NCBI GenBank assembly: GCA_038207745.1
Contig: JBBQZL010000145.1
Location: 1-6,981, forward strand
From: JBBQZL01 sp038207745
GTDB lineage: Bacteria; Actinomycetota; Thermoleophilia; Solirubrobacterales; 70-9
Reading direction: 5' to 3'
DNA: 6,981 bases
Part shown: one piece after another, positions 1-5,332 of the stretch
How positions within the stretch are numbered: the stretch's first letter is position 1
Layout of the letters: the number at the start of each line of letters is the position of its first letter
Program-made: the position numbers and the translations under genes
The notes under the pieces: model-generated
The model's input: the letters and a program-made list of their open reading frames with translations, nothing else
The model's database searches: none
What the model was told of the DNA's origin: nothing

Positions 1-406
1 CGGCCGGGTCGACGGGAATTCCGTCGCCTGTCTCGATCCCGGCGGCCTCGACGCCCAGCAGCTCAACCTCGCTTCGCAGCCCCCCGATCTCGACCCGGCG
101 TTCGTGCCCGTCTTCGATCAACAGGATCTCGGTCCCGTCAACGCGGACCTGGCCCGGCTGACCGCTCACCCTGCCGCGTTTCCAGGGCTCGGTTCCGAAG
201 CCTCCGGGAGTGAAGCGCAGGGCGATCTCGTTGCCGGTCTCGAGAACCCGTTTCGGCTTCAGAAGCTGCTCGGCCACCCGGTGCAGTGAGGACCGGCTCG
301 CGGCGAAGTCGTCCGGCAGCGGCCCAAGGGGCCGGCCGCTCGCAGTATCGACGTGCTTGCGGGCGGCGTCGACCGCGTCGGCGTGTTCCTCCAGCCCGCT
401 GATCAG
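1..406 (-). CDS. Unrecognised protein, 3' end cut by window edge, probable CTG start
   Basis: An open frame of 135 codons runs off the left edge without a stop and has strong G/C third-position bias. The reading has protein-like character: a helical N-terminus (ISGLEEHADAVDAARKHV), then a segment with LHRVAEQLL, LETGNEIALRFTPGGFGTEP (residues about 55-74), and later VRVDGTEILLIEDG. I do not recognise a characterised family; the TPGGFGT segment seems the best search handle. The frame holds no ATG, GTG or TTG before codon 44, and an in-frame TGA lies at 421-419, only four codons upstream of the CTG. The likely start is therefore CTG at 406-404. It overlaps the upstream gene's stop in a CTGA and is preceded by GGAG (415-412) at a 5-nt spacing, which suggests translational coupling to the Rieske-ThDP fusion gene. 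A functional link to that enzyme is inferred from this overlap only. Confidence 0.7.
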   Translation of the reverse strand, partial: MISGLEEHADAVDAARKHVDTASGRPLGPLPDDFAASRSSLHRVAEQLLKPKRVLETGNEIALRFTPGGFGTEPWKRGRVSGQPGQVRVDGTEILLIEDGHERRVEIGGLRSEVELLGVEAAGIETGDGIPVDPA

Positions 407-2370
407 ACAAGCTCCGGATCAGTCATGACCTCCACCATAGCCGGACCTTCATGCGCGAGTGCCCTGCCGATCGCCTCATCCAGATCGGCGCGGTCGGTGA
501 CGCGGATCCCAAGCGCCCCGCAGAGCTCTGCGTATTCGGCGAAGTTGGGATTGTGAAGGTCGGTTGCCCAGACATCCCACTCGCCGGCCCGCTGCTCCTT
601 GCTGATCTTGCCGAGCTGGCTGTTGTTGAGCAGCACATGGGTGATGTTCATCCCGTACTTGACTGCGGTGAGGATCTCGGCCATGTACTGGCCGAAACCA
701 CCATCGCCGGTGACGGCAACGATCGGACGCCTGCCATCGGTCCCGGCCCAGGCACCGATCGCCGCAGGGTAGCCGAAGCCGATCGAGCCCAGGTAGCCGC
801 TCATCAACACCCGCTGACCTGCCTTTGACTCGAAATAGCGGCCGAACGAGTAGGCGTTGTTGCCGACGTCGACTGCGACCACTGCGTCCTCGGGAACGAG
901 CCGGCTCATCGACTCAAAGATCGATGCGGAGTTGACCCCGTTGCCGCGATCGTCGGCGAGTCTGCTGGTCTTCTCTGTGTCCCAGATCGCCTTGCGCGCG
1001 GCAACGTCGGCGCGCTGATCAGTTCCGCTCAGATCGAGGCTTCTGAGCTGATCGGCGAGAAGCCCTGCCGTGGTCGCGATCTCACCCCAGACCGGCAGCT
1101 TGACCGGGTGGAACTTGCCGAGCTGCATGCGCTCGAAGTCAACCTGGATGATTGGATGCCCGGGGTAGATCCCGGTGTGATTCGAGAACGAAGCGCCCAT
1201 CACCAGCAACAGGTCGGCCTCGTTCATCACCCAGCTCGCCACGGGGGTGCCGCTGCGGCCGAGCACGCCGCAGGCGAGTGGGTGGTCGTCGGCGATCTGC
1301 CCCTTCGCCTTGAAGGTGGTGATCACGGGCGCGCCGAGCAGCTCAGCAAGCTCGATTACGCGATCCATGACGTCGCGGGCGCCGTGGCCGACGATGATCA
1401 CCGGGCGCCTCGCCTCGGCGAGCATCCCAACCGCGTGTTCGACCGCCTCGGCTGCCGGCGTGATCCGCTCGTCACCGACGCGGCCCTCCGGACCCGACGG
1501 CTCCGCGCCGCACGAAGGAATCGATTGCACATCGTCGGGGAAGATCAGGTGGGCGACGTTGCGCTCGATCAGCGCGTTCTTGCAGGCGAGGCTCATCAGC
1601 TCGGCATGCTTGGAGGAGGGCAGGACCGTCTGGCTCCATCCAGCGACCGCCTCGAACGCCGCGGCAAGGTCGACCTCCTGAAATGCGCCGGGACCGAGCA
1701 CCTGGTTGTCGACCTGGCCGGTCAGCGCCAGCACGGGCGCGCGATCGACCTTTGCGTCCCAGATCCCCGTCAGCAGGTTGGTGGCCCCGGGTCCGGCAAT
1801 CGTCAGGCAGGCGGCTGGGCGGCCGGTGAGCTTTCCGTATGCGGAGGCCGCGAAGGCCGCCGCTCCCTCGTGGCGGATGCCGATATAGGCAAGTTCGCCC
1901 TCTGCCTCACGGCGGCGCAGCGCGTCAGCGAGGCCGAGGTTGGAGTGGCCGACCATCCCGAACACGTGCCTGACGCCCCAGTTGACCATCGTCCGGGCCA
2001 TCACGTCGGAGACGGTCTCGATGTGCTCCTTGGGAGGCTCGACCCCGACGAAGACCTCCCCATCGCGGATCTCCAGCGCGTAGGTGGTCGCCTCATCGTC
2101 GAAGCCGGGCGACCTGCCGGTCAGCGGGCAGTAGTCGAAGCCGTGCCAGGGACAGCGCAGCATGCCATTCTCGATCGAGCCCTCACCCAGCGGGCCGCCC
2201 TGGTGAGGGCAGTGATTGTCGAGGGCGCTGAACTTGCCGTCGTAGTGGACGAGCGCAACGCTCTTCAAGCCCGCGTGGACCGTCATCACCCGGCCCTCGG
2301 GCAGCTCGTCGGCTGTGAGGACGTGATGCCACTGGAGGCCCTCTCGGTCCTCGACGTCGTTCTCGGCCAT
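403..2370 (-). CDS. Rieske [2Fe-2S] domain fused to PoxB-like thiamine-diphosphate enzyme
   Basis: A 655-aa two-part protein. Residues about 12-110 form a Rieske ferredoxin-type domain with CPH (C54, H56) and CPWH (C73, H76), the four usual [2Fe-2S] ligands. Residues about 118-655 form a complete ThDP enzyme of the pyruvate oxidase/acetolactate synthase family. Its PYR domain has the catalytic Glu in IRHEGAAAFA (E168), a middle domain lies at about 300-440, and the PP domain has the ThDP/Mg motif GDGGFG (555-560) with NN at 582-583. The C-terminal stretch with TDLHNPNFAEYAELCGALGI resembles E. coli PoxB (TELHDTNFA). PoxB oxidatively decarboxylates pyruvate to acetate and passes electrons through FAD to quinone. 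This protein stops at DPELV, where PoxB continues for about 45 residues into its membrane-binding peptide, so it is probably cytosolic. Substrate and FAD content cannot be read from sequence. The ATG at 2370 is chosen over a longer in-frame start at 2427 because of its strong ribosome binding site and because the Rieske domain follows directly. It lies 155 nt after the flavoprotein gene on the same strand. Confidence 0.93.
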   Translation of the reverse strand: MAENDVEDREGLQWHHVLTADELPEGRVMTVHAGLKSVALVHYDGKFSALDNHCPHQGGPLGEGSIENGMLRCPWHGFDYCPLTGRSPGFDDEATTYALEIRDGEVFVGVEPPKEHIETVSDVMARTMVNWGVRHVFGMVGHSNLGLADALRRREAEGELAYIGIRHEGAAAFAASAYGKLTGRPAACLTIAGPGATNLLTGIWDAKVDRAPVLALTGQVDNQVLGPGAFQEVDLAAAFEAVAGWSQTVLPSSKHAELMSLACKNALIERNVAHLIFPDDVQSIPSCGAEPSGPEGRVGDERITPAAEAVEHAVGMLAEARRPVIIVGHGARDVMDRVIELAELLGAPVITTFKAKGQIADDHPLACGVLGRSGTPVASWVMNEADLLLVMGASFSNHTGIYPGHPIIQVDFERMQLGKFHPVKLPVWGEIATTAGLLADQLRSLDLSGTDQRADVAARKAIWDTEKTSRLADDRGNGVNSASIFESMSRLVPEDAVVAVDVGNNAYSFGRYFESKAGQRVLMSGYLGSIGFGYPAAIGAWAGTDGRRPIVAVTGDGGFGQYMAEILTAVKYGMNITHVLLNNSQLGKISKEQRAGEWDVWATDLHNPNFAEYAELCGALGIRVTDRADLDEAIGRALAHEGPAMVEVMTDPELV

Positions 2371-2377
2371 CTCAGTC

Positions 2378-2385
2378 TCTCCTCC
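2378..2385 (-). promoter_or_regulatory. Ribosome binding site of the Rieske-ThDP gene
   Basis: GGAGGAGA lies 7 nt before the ATG at 2370-2368. It decides between this ATG and the upstream in-frame start at 2427, which would add 19 mostly basic and polar residues with no domain. Confidence 0.85.
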
Positions 2386-2483
2386 GCTGTCGGTTCCTCT
2401 TGAAATCCGTTTTCGCCTGGCACGCATTCTTTACTGCAAGCGGCGTGCCGTGGCTCGGAATCCAAGATCGCCGCGTCGCATCC

Positions 2484-2509
2484 GGCCAGGGTGGCCCGGT
2501 CCAGGGTGG
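2484..2509. repeat. Tandem CCAGGGTGG boxes between flavoprotein and Rieske-ThDP genes
   Basis: CCAGGGTGG occurs at 2486-2494 and again at 2501-2509, 15 bp apart. The first copy sits in a perfect short dyad, GGCCA-GGG-TGGCC (2484-2496). The second keeps only CCA-GGG-TGG. The pair lies in the 155-nt gap between the two minus-strand genes, beginning 17 nt past the flavoprotein stop. It could be an operator, a weak RNA hairpin at the gene junction, or chance in GC-rich DNA. Confidence 0.25.
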
Positions 2510-2525
2510 CGCAGATCGCTCTCCC

Positions 2526-3944
2526 TCAACCGGCGGCGACAGGTAGCCGCGCGTGGACTTCGGCCTCGGGGTGCCGTGCCTCGTAGGCCTCGAGGAACTT
2601 GAGCCAGAGCTCGCTGCGGGTGGGGAACGGAGCGATCGCGTGGGCGAGCGTGGCAAGCGGAACCTGGGCGACGATCGCGATGGTTGCCGCCTGGAGCATG
2701 TCGGCAACGTCGGATCCGACGAAGGTCGCGCCGACCAGCACCTCGCGCTCCGGGTCGACGACGAATCGGGTGGTGCCGGGTGCGCCCCGGCCGTAGAAGC
2801 TGGCGCCGGCTGTACCCGATGTCGGCACGTCGATAGACAGGGCGTGGCGGATGCCAGCGTCCCTCGCGCCCGCAAGCGTATGGCCCACGGCGGCGATCTG
2901 CGGGTCCGTGAAAATCACCCGCGGAGCCCCCGCATCGTCGTGGCTCGCGCTGACCTCACCTCCAAGGATGTGCTCGGCAGCGAGCCGGGCCTGATACTTG
3001 CCGGAATGCGTGAGCAGAGAGCGGCCGTTGACGTCGCCGACGGCATAGAGCCAGTCGCGGCCGCCGGCCCGCAGAGTCTTGTCGACATCGATGTAGCGAC
3101 CGGGTTCGAGGCCCACCGTCTCGAGGCCGAGATCGTCTGTCAGTGGGCGTCGGCCGACCGCGACGAGCAGCCGCTCGCCGCTGACGGCTGCACCGCCCTC
3201 CAGGATGACAGTGATCTCTTCGCCATTGCGTGCGACCTTGGTCGCACGGGCGCCAACTCGAACGTCGATCCCGTGAGCCTCAAGAGCCTTCTTCAGTTCG
3301 GTGCCGACGTAGGGCTCCTCGCGCGGCAGCAGTTGTGACTCTGCCTCGATCACCGTGACCTGTGAGCCGAGCGAAGCCCAGGCCTGCGCCATCTCGACCC
3401 CGACGACGCCGCCACCGAGAACCAGCAGACTCTCAGGAACCTCCTTCGCTGTCGTGATCTCCCGGTTCGACCAGGCCCCCACCTCGGCGAGTCCGGGGAT
3501 CGGGGGCATTGCCGCCCCGGTTCCGACCGCGATCACGACCGCATCGCGGGCGACGAGCAGCTCCTCGGCGACGCGGACCTGCAGCTCCCCCTCGAGCCTG
3601 GCGTCGCCGCGGATCAGCTCGACGTTGCGCGCCTCCAGCCAGGGGACCTGGCTTGAGTCGTCGAGGTCGTTGATGATGCCGTCGCGGCGTTTCAGCACGG
3701 CGCCGACATCGAGTTCACCGGTCACAACCTCGGCGACTCCGGGCACCCTCGCCGCCTCGGCCAGCAACTCGGCAGGCCGAAGCAGGGCCTTCGAGGGCAT
3801 GCAGGCATAGAACGAGCACTCGCCCCCGACCAGGGCGCGCTCAACGATCGCAACGCTCTTCCCACTGCGCTCGCCGATCCGGCCCGCCAGGACTTCTCCG
3901 GCCGGTCCGGCTCCAATCACAATCACGTCGAATTCTCTGTCCAT
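2526..3944 (-). CDS. E3/mercuric-reductase-like FAD-dependent disulfide oxidoreductase
   Basis: A 472-aa flavoprotein of the class I pyridine nucleotide-disulfide oxidoreductase family (dihydrolipoamide dehydrogenase, mercuric reductase, glutathione reductase). It has an N-terminal FAD dinucleotide fold with GAGPAG (11-16). The redox-active pair lies in GGECSFYACMPSK (C43 and C48, the CxxxxC spacing of the family). An NAD(P) fold follows with GGGVVGVE (177-184), then the second FAD contact YAVGDVNG (300-307) and a C-terminal dimerisation domain. In true E3 enzymes that last domain carries HPTxxE with a catalytic His. Here the equivalent is FPTRSE (440-445), so the His is replaced by Phe while Glu445 is kept. 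The protein probably moves electrons between NAD(P)H and a disulfide or other acceptor, but lipoamide as substrate is doubtful. No E2 or lipoyl-domain gene is in the window. The ATG at 3944 is preferred to TTG at 3951-3953, which abuts the ribosome binding site. It precedes the Rieske-ThDP gene on the same strand and may feed or drain its electrons. Confidence 0.93.
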   Translation of the reverse strand: MDREFDVIVIGAGPAGEVLAGRIGERSGKSVAIVERALVGGECSFYACMPSKALLRPAELLAEAARVPGVAEVVTGELDVGAVLKRRDGIINDLDDSSQVPWLEARNVELIRGDARLEGELQVRVAEELLVARDAVVIAVGTGAAMPPIPGLAEVGAWSNREITTAKEVPESLLVLGGGVVGVEMAQAWASLGSQVTVIEAESQLLPREEPYVGTELKKALEAHGIDVRVGARATKVARNGEEITVILEGGAAVSGERLLVAVGRRPLTDDLGLETVGLEPGRYIDVDKTLRAGGRDWLYAVGDVNGRSLLTHSGKYQARLAAEHILGGEVSASHDDAGAPRVIFTDPQIAAVGHTLAGARDAGIRHALSIDVPTSGTAGASFYGRGAPGTTRFVVDPEREVLVGATFVGSDVADMLQAATIAIVAQVPLATLAHAIAPFPTRSELWLKFLEAYEARHPEAEVHARLPVAAG

Positions 3945-3953
3945 CGATATCAA

Positions 3954-3960
3954 TCCTCCA
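3954..3960 (-). promoter_or_regulatory. Ribosome binding site of the flavoprotein gene
   Basis: TGGAGGA lies 9 nt before the ATG at 3944-3942. It directly abuts the in-frame TTG at 3953-3951, which rules that codon out as the start. Confidence 0.8.
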
Positions 3961-4010
3961 GAATCTGTTGCTCGGTTACGGATCAGGCGGCCGCACCGTT
4001 CGATTGCGGA

Positions 4011-4033
4011 AGAGCGAGTGGTTGCCTCGCTCT
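4011..4033 (-). terminator. Hairpin between thioredoxin and flavoprotein genes
   Basis: A perfect 8-bp inverted repeat, AGAGCGAG (4011-4018) and CTCGCTCT (4026-4033), has a 7-nt loop. It lies about 70 nt past the thioredoxin stop and about 65 nt before the flavoprotein start. No clear U-run follows on the minus strand, only TTCC. It could be a factor-assisted or U-less terminator of the thioredoxin transcript, or a 5' leader structure of the flavoprotein mRNA, since the TGAATCGTT motif lies upstream of it. Confidence 0.4.
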
Positions 4034-4059
4034 ATCCCTCTGACCGCACCCGGACCGAA

Positions 4060-4068
4060 AACGATTCA
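4060..4068 (-). promoter_or_regulatory. TGAATCGTT motif, copy upstream of the flavoprotein gene
   Basis: TGAATCGTT on the minus strand, 115 nt before the flavoprotein ATG. It is one of three exact copies, each in non-coding DNA and each oriented toward a minus-strand redox gene. Unlike the other two, it lacks the CATC box at the matching distance (CGGTCA is there instead) and lies further from its gene. It is therefore the weakest promoter candidate of the three. Confidence 0.35.
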
Positions 4069-4095
4069 GCAGTCGTCTTGGACTCGATCAGCCCT

Positions 4096-4110
4096 CACCT
4101 GCATCAGGTG
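4096..4110 (-). repeat. Small dyad over the thioredoxin stop codon
   Basis: CACCTG-CAT-CAGGTG is a perfect 6-bp stem with a 3-nt loop that spans the thioredoxin stop (4106-4104). It may contribute to 3'-end folding. No U-tract follows, so I do not call it a terminator. Confidence 0.25.
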
Positions 4111-4442
4111 CCCACCGAGAATGCGTCGAGTCCGAGCGCCTCGATGACCGCAGCCTTGGGCCGTGCGCCGCCGCTCTGAGCGGCGGGAGTTCCGTCGCGG
4201 TAGAGGATCAGATGCGGGATGCTGAGAACGGAGGCCCGGGCGGCGAGTTCGGGCTGCTCGTCGACGTTGACCTTGGCGACCGTGATCTCGTCGCCGTACT
4301 CTTCGGCGATCGCCTCGATCACCGGCTCCAGGGCGCGGCATGGACCGCACCACGGCGCCCAGTAATCAACCAGGACGGGCACCGCGGAGCGGTCCACGTC
4401 ACGGTCGAACCTTTCCTCGGTCAGGGTGATCACATTGCTCAT
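4104..4442 (-). CDS. trxA: Thioredoxin
   Basis: A 112-aa single-domain thioredoxin of typical length, presumably cytosolic, with no signal peptide. It has the classical active site WAPWCGPC (28-35; C32, C35), the buried Asp26 in VDYW, Lys57 in the AKVNVDEQ strand, and the cis-proline loop SIPHLILYRDG (cis-Pro76; His follows where Thr is usual). It would reduce protein disulfides using electrons from a thioredoxin reductase, which is not in this window. The ATG at 4442 is supported by AAGGA at a 9-nt spacing and by the normal thioredoxin N-terminus (SNVITLTEERFD). The longer in-frame reading to 4586 would add 48 residues unlike thioredoxin and would cross the intergenic palindrome. It is divergent from the glutaredoxin gene and upstream of the flavoprotein gene on the same strand, with a 159-nt gap. 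Confidence 0.96.
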   Translation of the reverse strand: MSNVITLTEERFDRDVDRSAVPVLVDYWAPWCGPCRALEPVIEAIAEEYGDEITVAKVNVDEQPELAARASVLSIPHLILYRDGTPAAQSGGARPKAAVIEALGLDAFSVGT

Positions 4443-4451
4443 TTCCAACCA

Positions 4452-4456
4452 TCCTT
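4452..4456 (-). promoter_or_regulatory. Ribosome binding site of the thioredoxin gene
   Basis: AAGGA lies 9 nt before the ATG at 4442-4440. It supports the short thioredoxin start over the 160-residue reading. Confidence 0.6.
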
Positions 4457-4482
4457 TGCTGGCGTTTGTGTTGTCGCAGTTG

Positions 4483-4509
4483 GATGACCAAGGTGGGGGC
4501 AACGATTCA
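4483..4509 (-). promoter_or_regulatory. Candidate promoter of the thioredoxin gene (TGAATCGTT-N14-CATC)
   Basis: On the minus strand TGAATCGTT (4509-4501) is followed after 14 nt by CATC (4486-4483). That end lies 40 nt before the thioredoxin ATG, a distance suitable for a short leader. The same two boxes with the same 14-nt gap stand before the DsrE gene. The layout, a GAAT-type upstream box and a short downstream box about 16 nt apart, is like promoters of ECF sigma factors. No sigma factor has been tied to it here. Confidence 0.5.
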
Positions 4510-4519
4510 CTCCGTTGCC
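4498..4519. promoter_or_regulatory. Palindrome in the thioredoxin/glutaredoxin divergent region
   Basis: GGCAACG (4498-4504), 8 nt, then CGTTGCC (4513-4519) form a perfect 7-bp inverted repeat. It lies in the 128-nt region between the divergent thioredoxin and glutaredoxin genes and overlaps the TGAATCGTT box. Its size and position suit a dimeric regulator binding site acting on one or both genes. This is an inference; the regulator is unknown. Confidence 0.4.
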
Positions 4520-4570
4520 GGATCGACAAAGGCAAGCAGAGCATGACGCTGTGAGACGAGCCGGGTCGAG

Positions 4571-5059
4571 ATGAATCGAAATGCATTGAGCGCGGATCAC
4601 ACTCACATGGACCACACGAATCAGGTCAACGCAGGCGATCGCGCGGAGGTGCGCCTCTACACGCTCACAGGCTGCGCATACTGCGGCGTGGCCCGCCGTC
4701 TGCTTCGTCGCCGCGGAATCGAATTTCACGAGGTTCGCGGCGGGGGCATCGCGGATTTCCGCCAGATGCTCCGCCGGCGCACCGGTGCTGCAACGGTGCC
4801 ACAGGTGATGATCGACGGCCGCCCGATCGGTGGCGCCGACTCGCTGATCGCGCTCGATCGAGCCGGCGTCTTGCTGCCCAGGGTCCGCCGGGAGGCCTTC
4901 CCAGTCGCGGTGATCCACCGTCGCTTCGCATTGCTAGGCCGACGATACGACGTGCGCGTCGTTGACGCCGAAGCCACGGTGGTCGCGACAACTCAGGCGG
5001 ACTCCGCAGAGGAGGCCGAGAACATCGCGGCCAGCCTTCTAAGCGAGTTTCGCCGATGA
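4571..5059 (+). CDS. Glutaredoxin-like protein with C-terminal extension
   Basis: A 162-aa protein. Residues about 25-103 form a glutaredoxin domain: strand VRLYTL, active site CAYC (C35, C38), cis-proline loop TVPQVMIDG (Pro77), and the glutathione-site GGAD (87-90) followed by SLIALDRAG. It should exchange thiol and disulfide with glutathione, mycothiol or a protein partner; which one cannot be read from sequence. Most glutaredoxins end near here, but this one continues for about 57 residues (PRVRREAFPVAV to LLSEFRR). The extension is predicted by eye as several strands (VAVIHRR, RYDVRVVD, ATVVATT) and a C-terminal helix rich in Glu and Ala. The start is uncertain: the ATG at 4571 has only a weak GAG-type upstream sequence, and the ATG at 4607 (residue 13) would also leave the whole domain intact. 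It is divergent from the thioredoxin gene. Confidence 0.9.
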   Translation: MNRNALSADHTHMDHTNQVNAGDRAEVRLYTLTGCAYCGVARRLLRRRGIEFHEVRGGGIADFRQMLRRRTGAATVPQVMIDGRPIGGADSLIALDRAGVLLPRVRREAFPVAVIHRRFALLGRRYDVRVVDAEATVVATTQADSAEEAENIAASLLSEFRR

Positions 5060-5127
5060 CCTGGCATCCGCGAGAGTTCGACGGTGGCGCTCATCGCCGC
5101 CAGCAGGCGGTCCCACCGGTCCGGTGA
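5056..5127 (+). CDS. Very short ORF overlapping the glutaredoxin stop (doubtful)
   Basis: ATGA at 5056-5059 couples a 23-codon ORF to the glutaredoxin stop codon, giving MTWHPREFDGG and ending VPPVR. After its TGA the same frame stays open and encodes a membrane-helix-like stretch, GWLGGSLLVVLPLWYGLTL (about 5179-5235), which has no start codon of its own. This could be a gene broken by a nonsense or frameshift change, or chance. I do not recognise it. Confidence 0.15.
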   Translation: MTWHPREFDGGAHRRQQAVPPVR

Positions 5128-5332
5128 ACGAGCGCCCGGCAAGGACCACTTCGGCGTCGCCCCGCTCCTCGATCTGCCGGCTGGCTCGGCGGCAGCCTGC
5201 TCGTCGTGCTGCCGCTCTGGTACGGACTTACGCTCCGCGCCTCCGGCTCCTGAGCCTGCTGCAGGCGTGCCCGTCGTCGAGTTGGCGCCTGCGCCGGCCG
5301 GCGAGCAGGACACGCCGAAAGTGCGCGGCTAG
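5084..5332 (+). CDS. Possible small hypothetical protein downstream of glutaredoxin
   Basis: A GTG-initiated frame of 82 codons lies in the gap between glutaredoxin and DsrE and ends in a CTAG shared with the convergent DsrE stop. Third-position G/C is high at both ends (RRSHRSGERAPGKDHFGV; GVPVVELAPAPAG) but weaker in a Cys/Ser/Ala-rich middle, where a different frame encodes a better hydrophobic helix. There is no strong ribosome binding site; GAGAG lies about 8 nt upstream. I know no family for it, and it may be non-coding. Confidence 0.25.
   Translation: MALIAASRRSHRSGERAPGKDHFGVAPLLDLPAGSAAACSSCCRSGTDLRSAPPAPEPAAGVPVVELAPAPAGEQDTPKVRG
5292..5303. repeat. GC palindrome in the convergent gap
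   Basis: CGCCGGCCGGCG is a perfect 12-bp palindrome, with a second dyad, GCCTGC-T-GCAGGC, at 5254-5266. Both lie between the convergent glutaredoxin and DsrE genes, where terminators would be expected. Neither has a T-tract, so the role is uncertain. Confidence 0.2.

Noticed and set aside
138..410. 90-codon minus-strand frame starting at TTG
   Set aside because: Its Arg-rich reading is a frame shadow; the frame starting at CTG 406 gives the protein-like sequence.
1108..2403. 431-codon plus-strand open frame
   Set aside because: It lies entirely opposite the Rieske-ThDP gene and reads as low-complexity His/Val/Gly/Arg-rich protein with no domain; it is an antisense shadow of a high-GC gene.
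2553..3338. 261-codon plus-strand open frame
   Set aside because: It is antisense to the flavoprotein gene and has no domain pattern.
4483..4515. SigR/SigH-type promoter (GGAAT-N18-GTT) for thioredoxin
   Set aside because: The upstream box is TGAAT and no GTT stands at the required distance, so the known thiol-stress sigma consensus is not met.
4443..4586. N-terminal extension of thioredoxin to 4586
   Set aside because: The 48 extra residues do not resemble thioredoxin or a signal peptide and would cover the divergent promoter region; the ATG at 4442 has its own ribosome binding site.
5114..5126. CACCG-GTC-CGGTG as the glutaredoxin terminator
   Set aside because: A 5-bp stem without a T-tract is expected by chance in this GC-rich gap.
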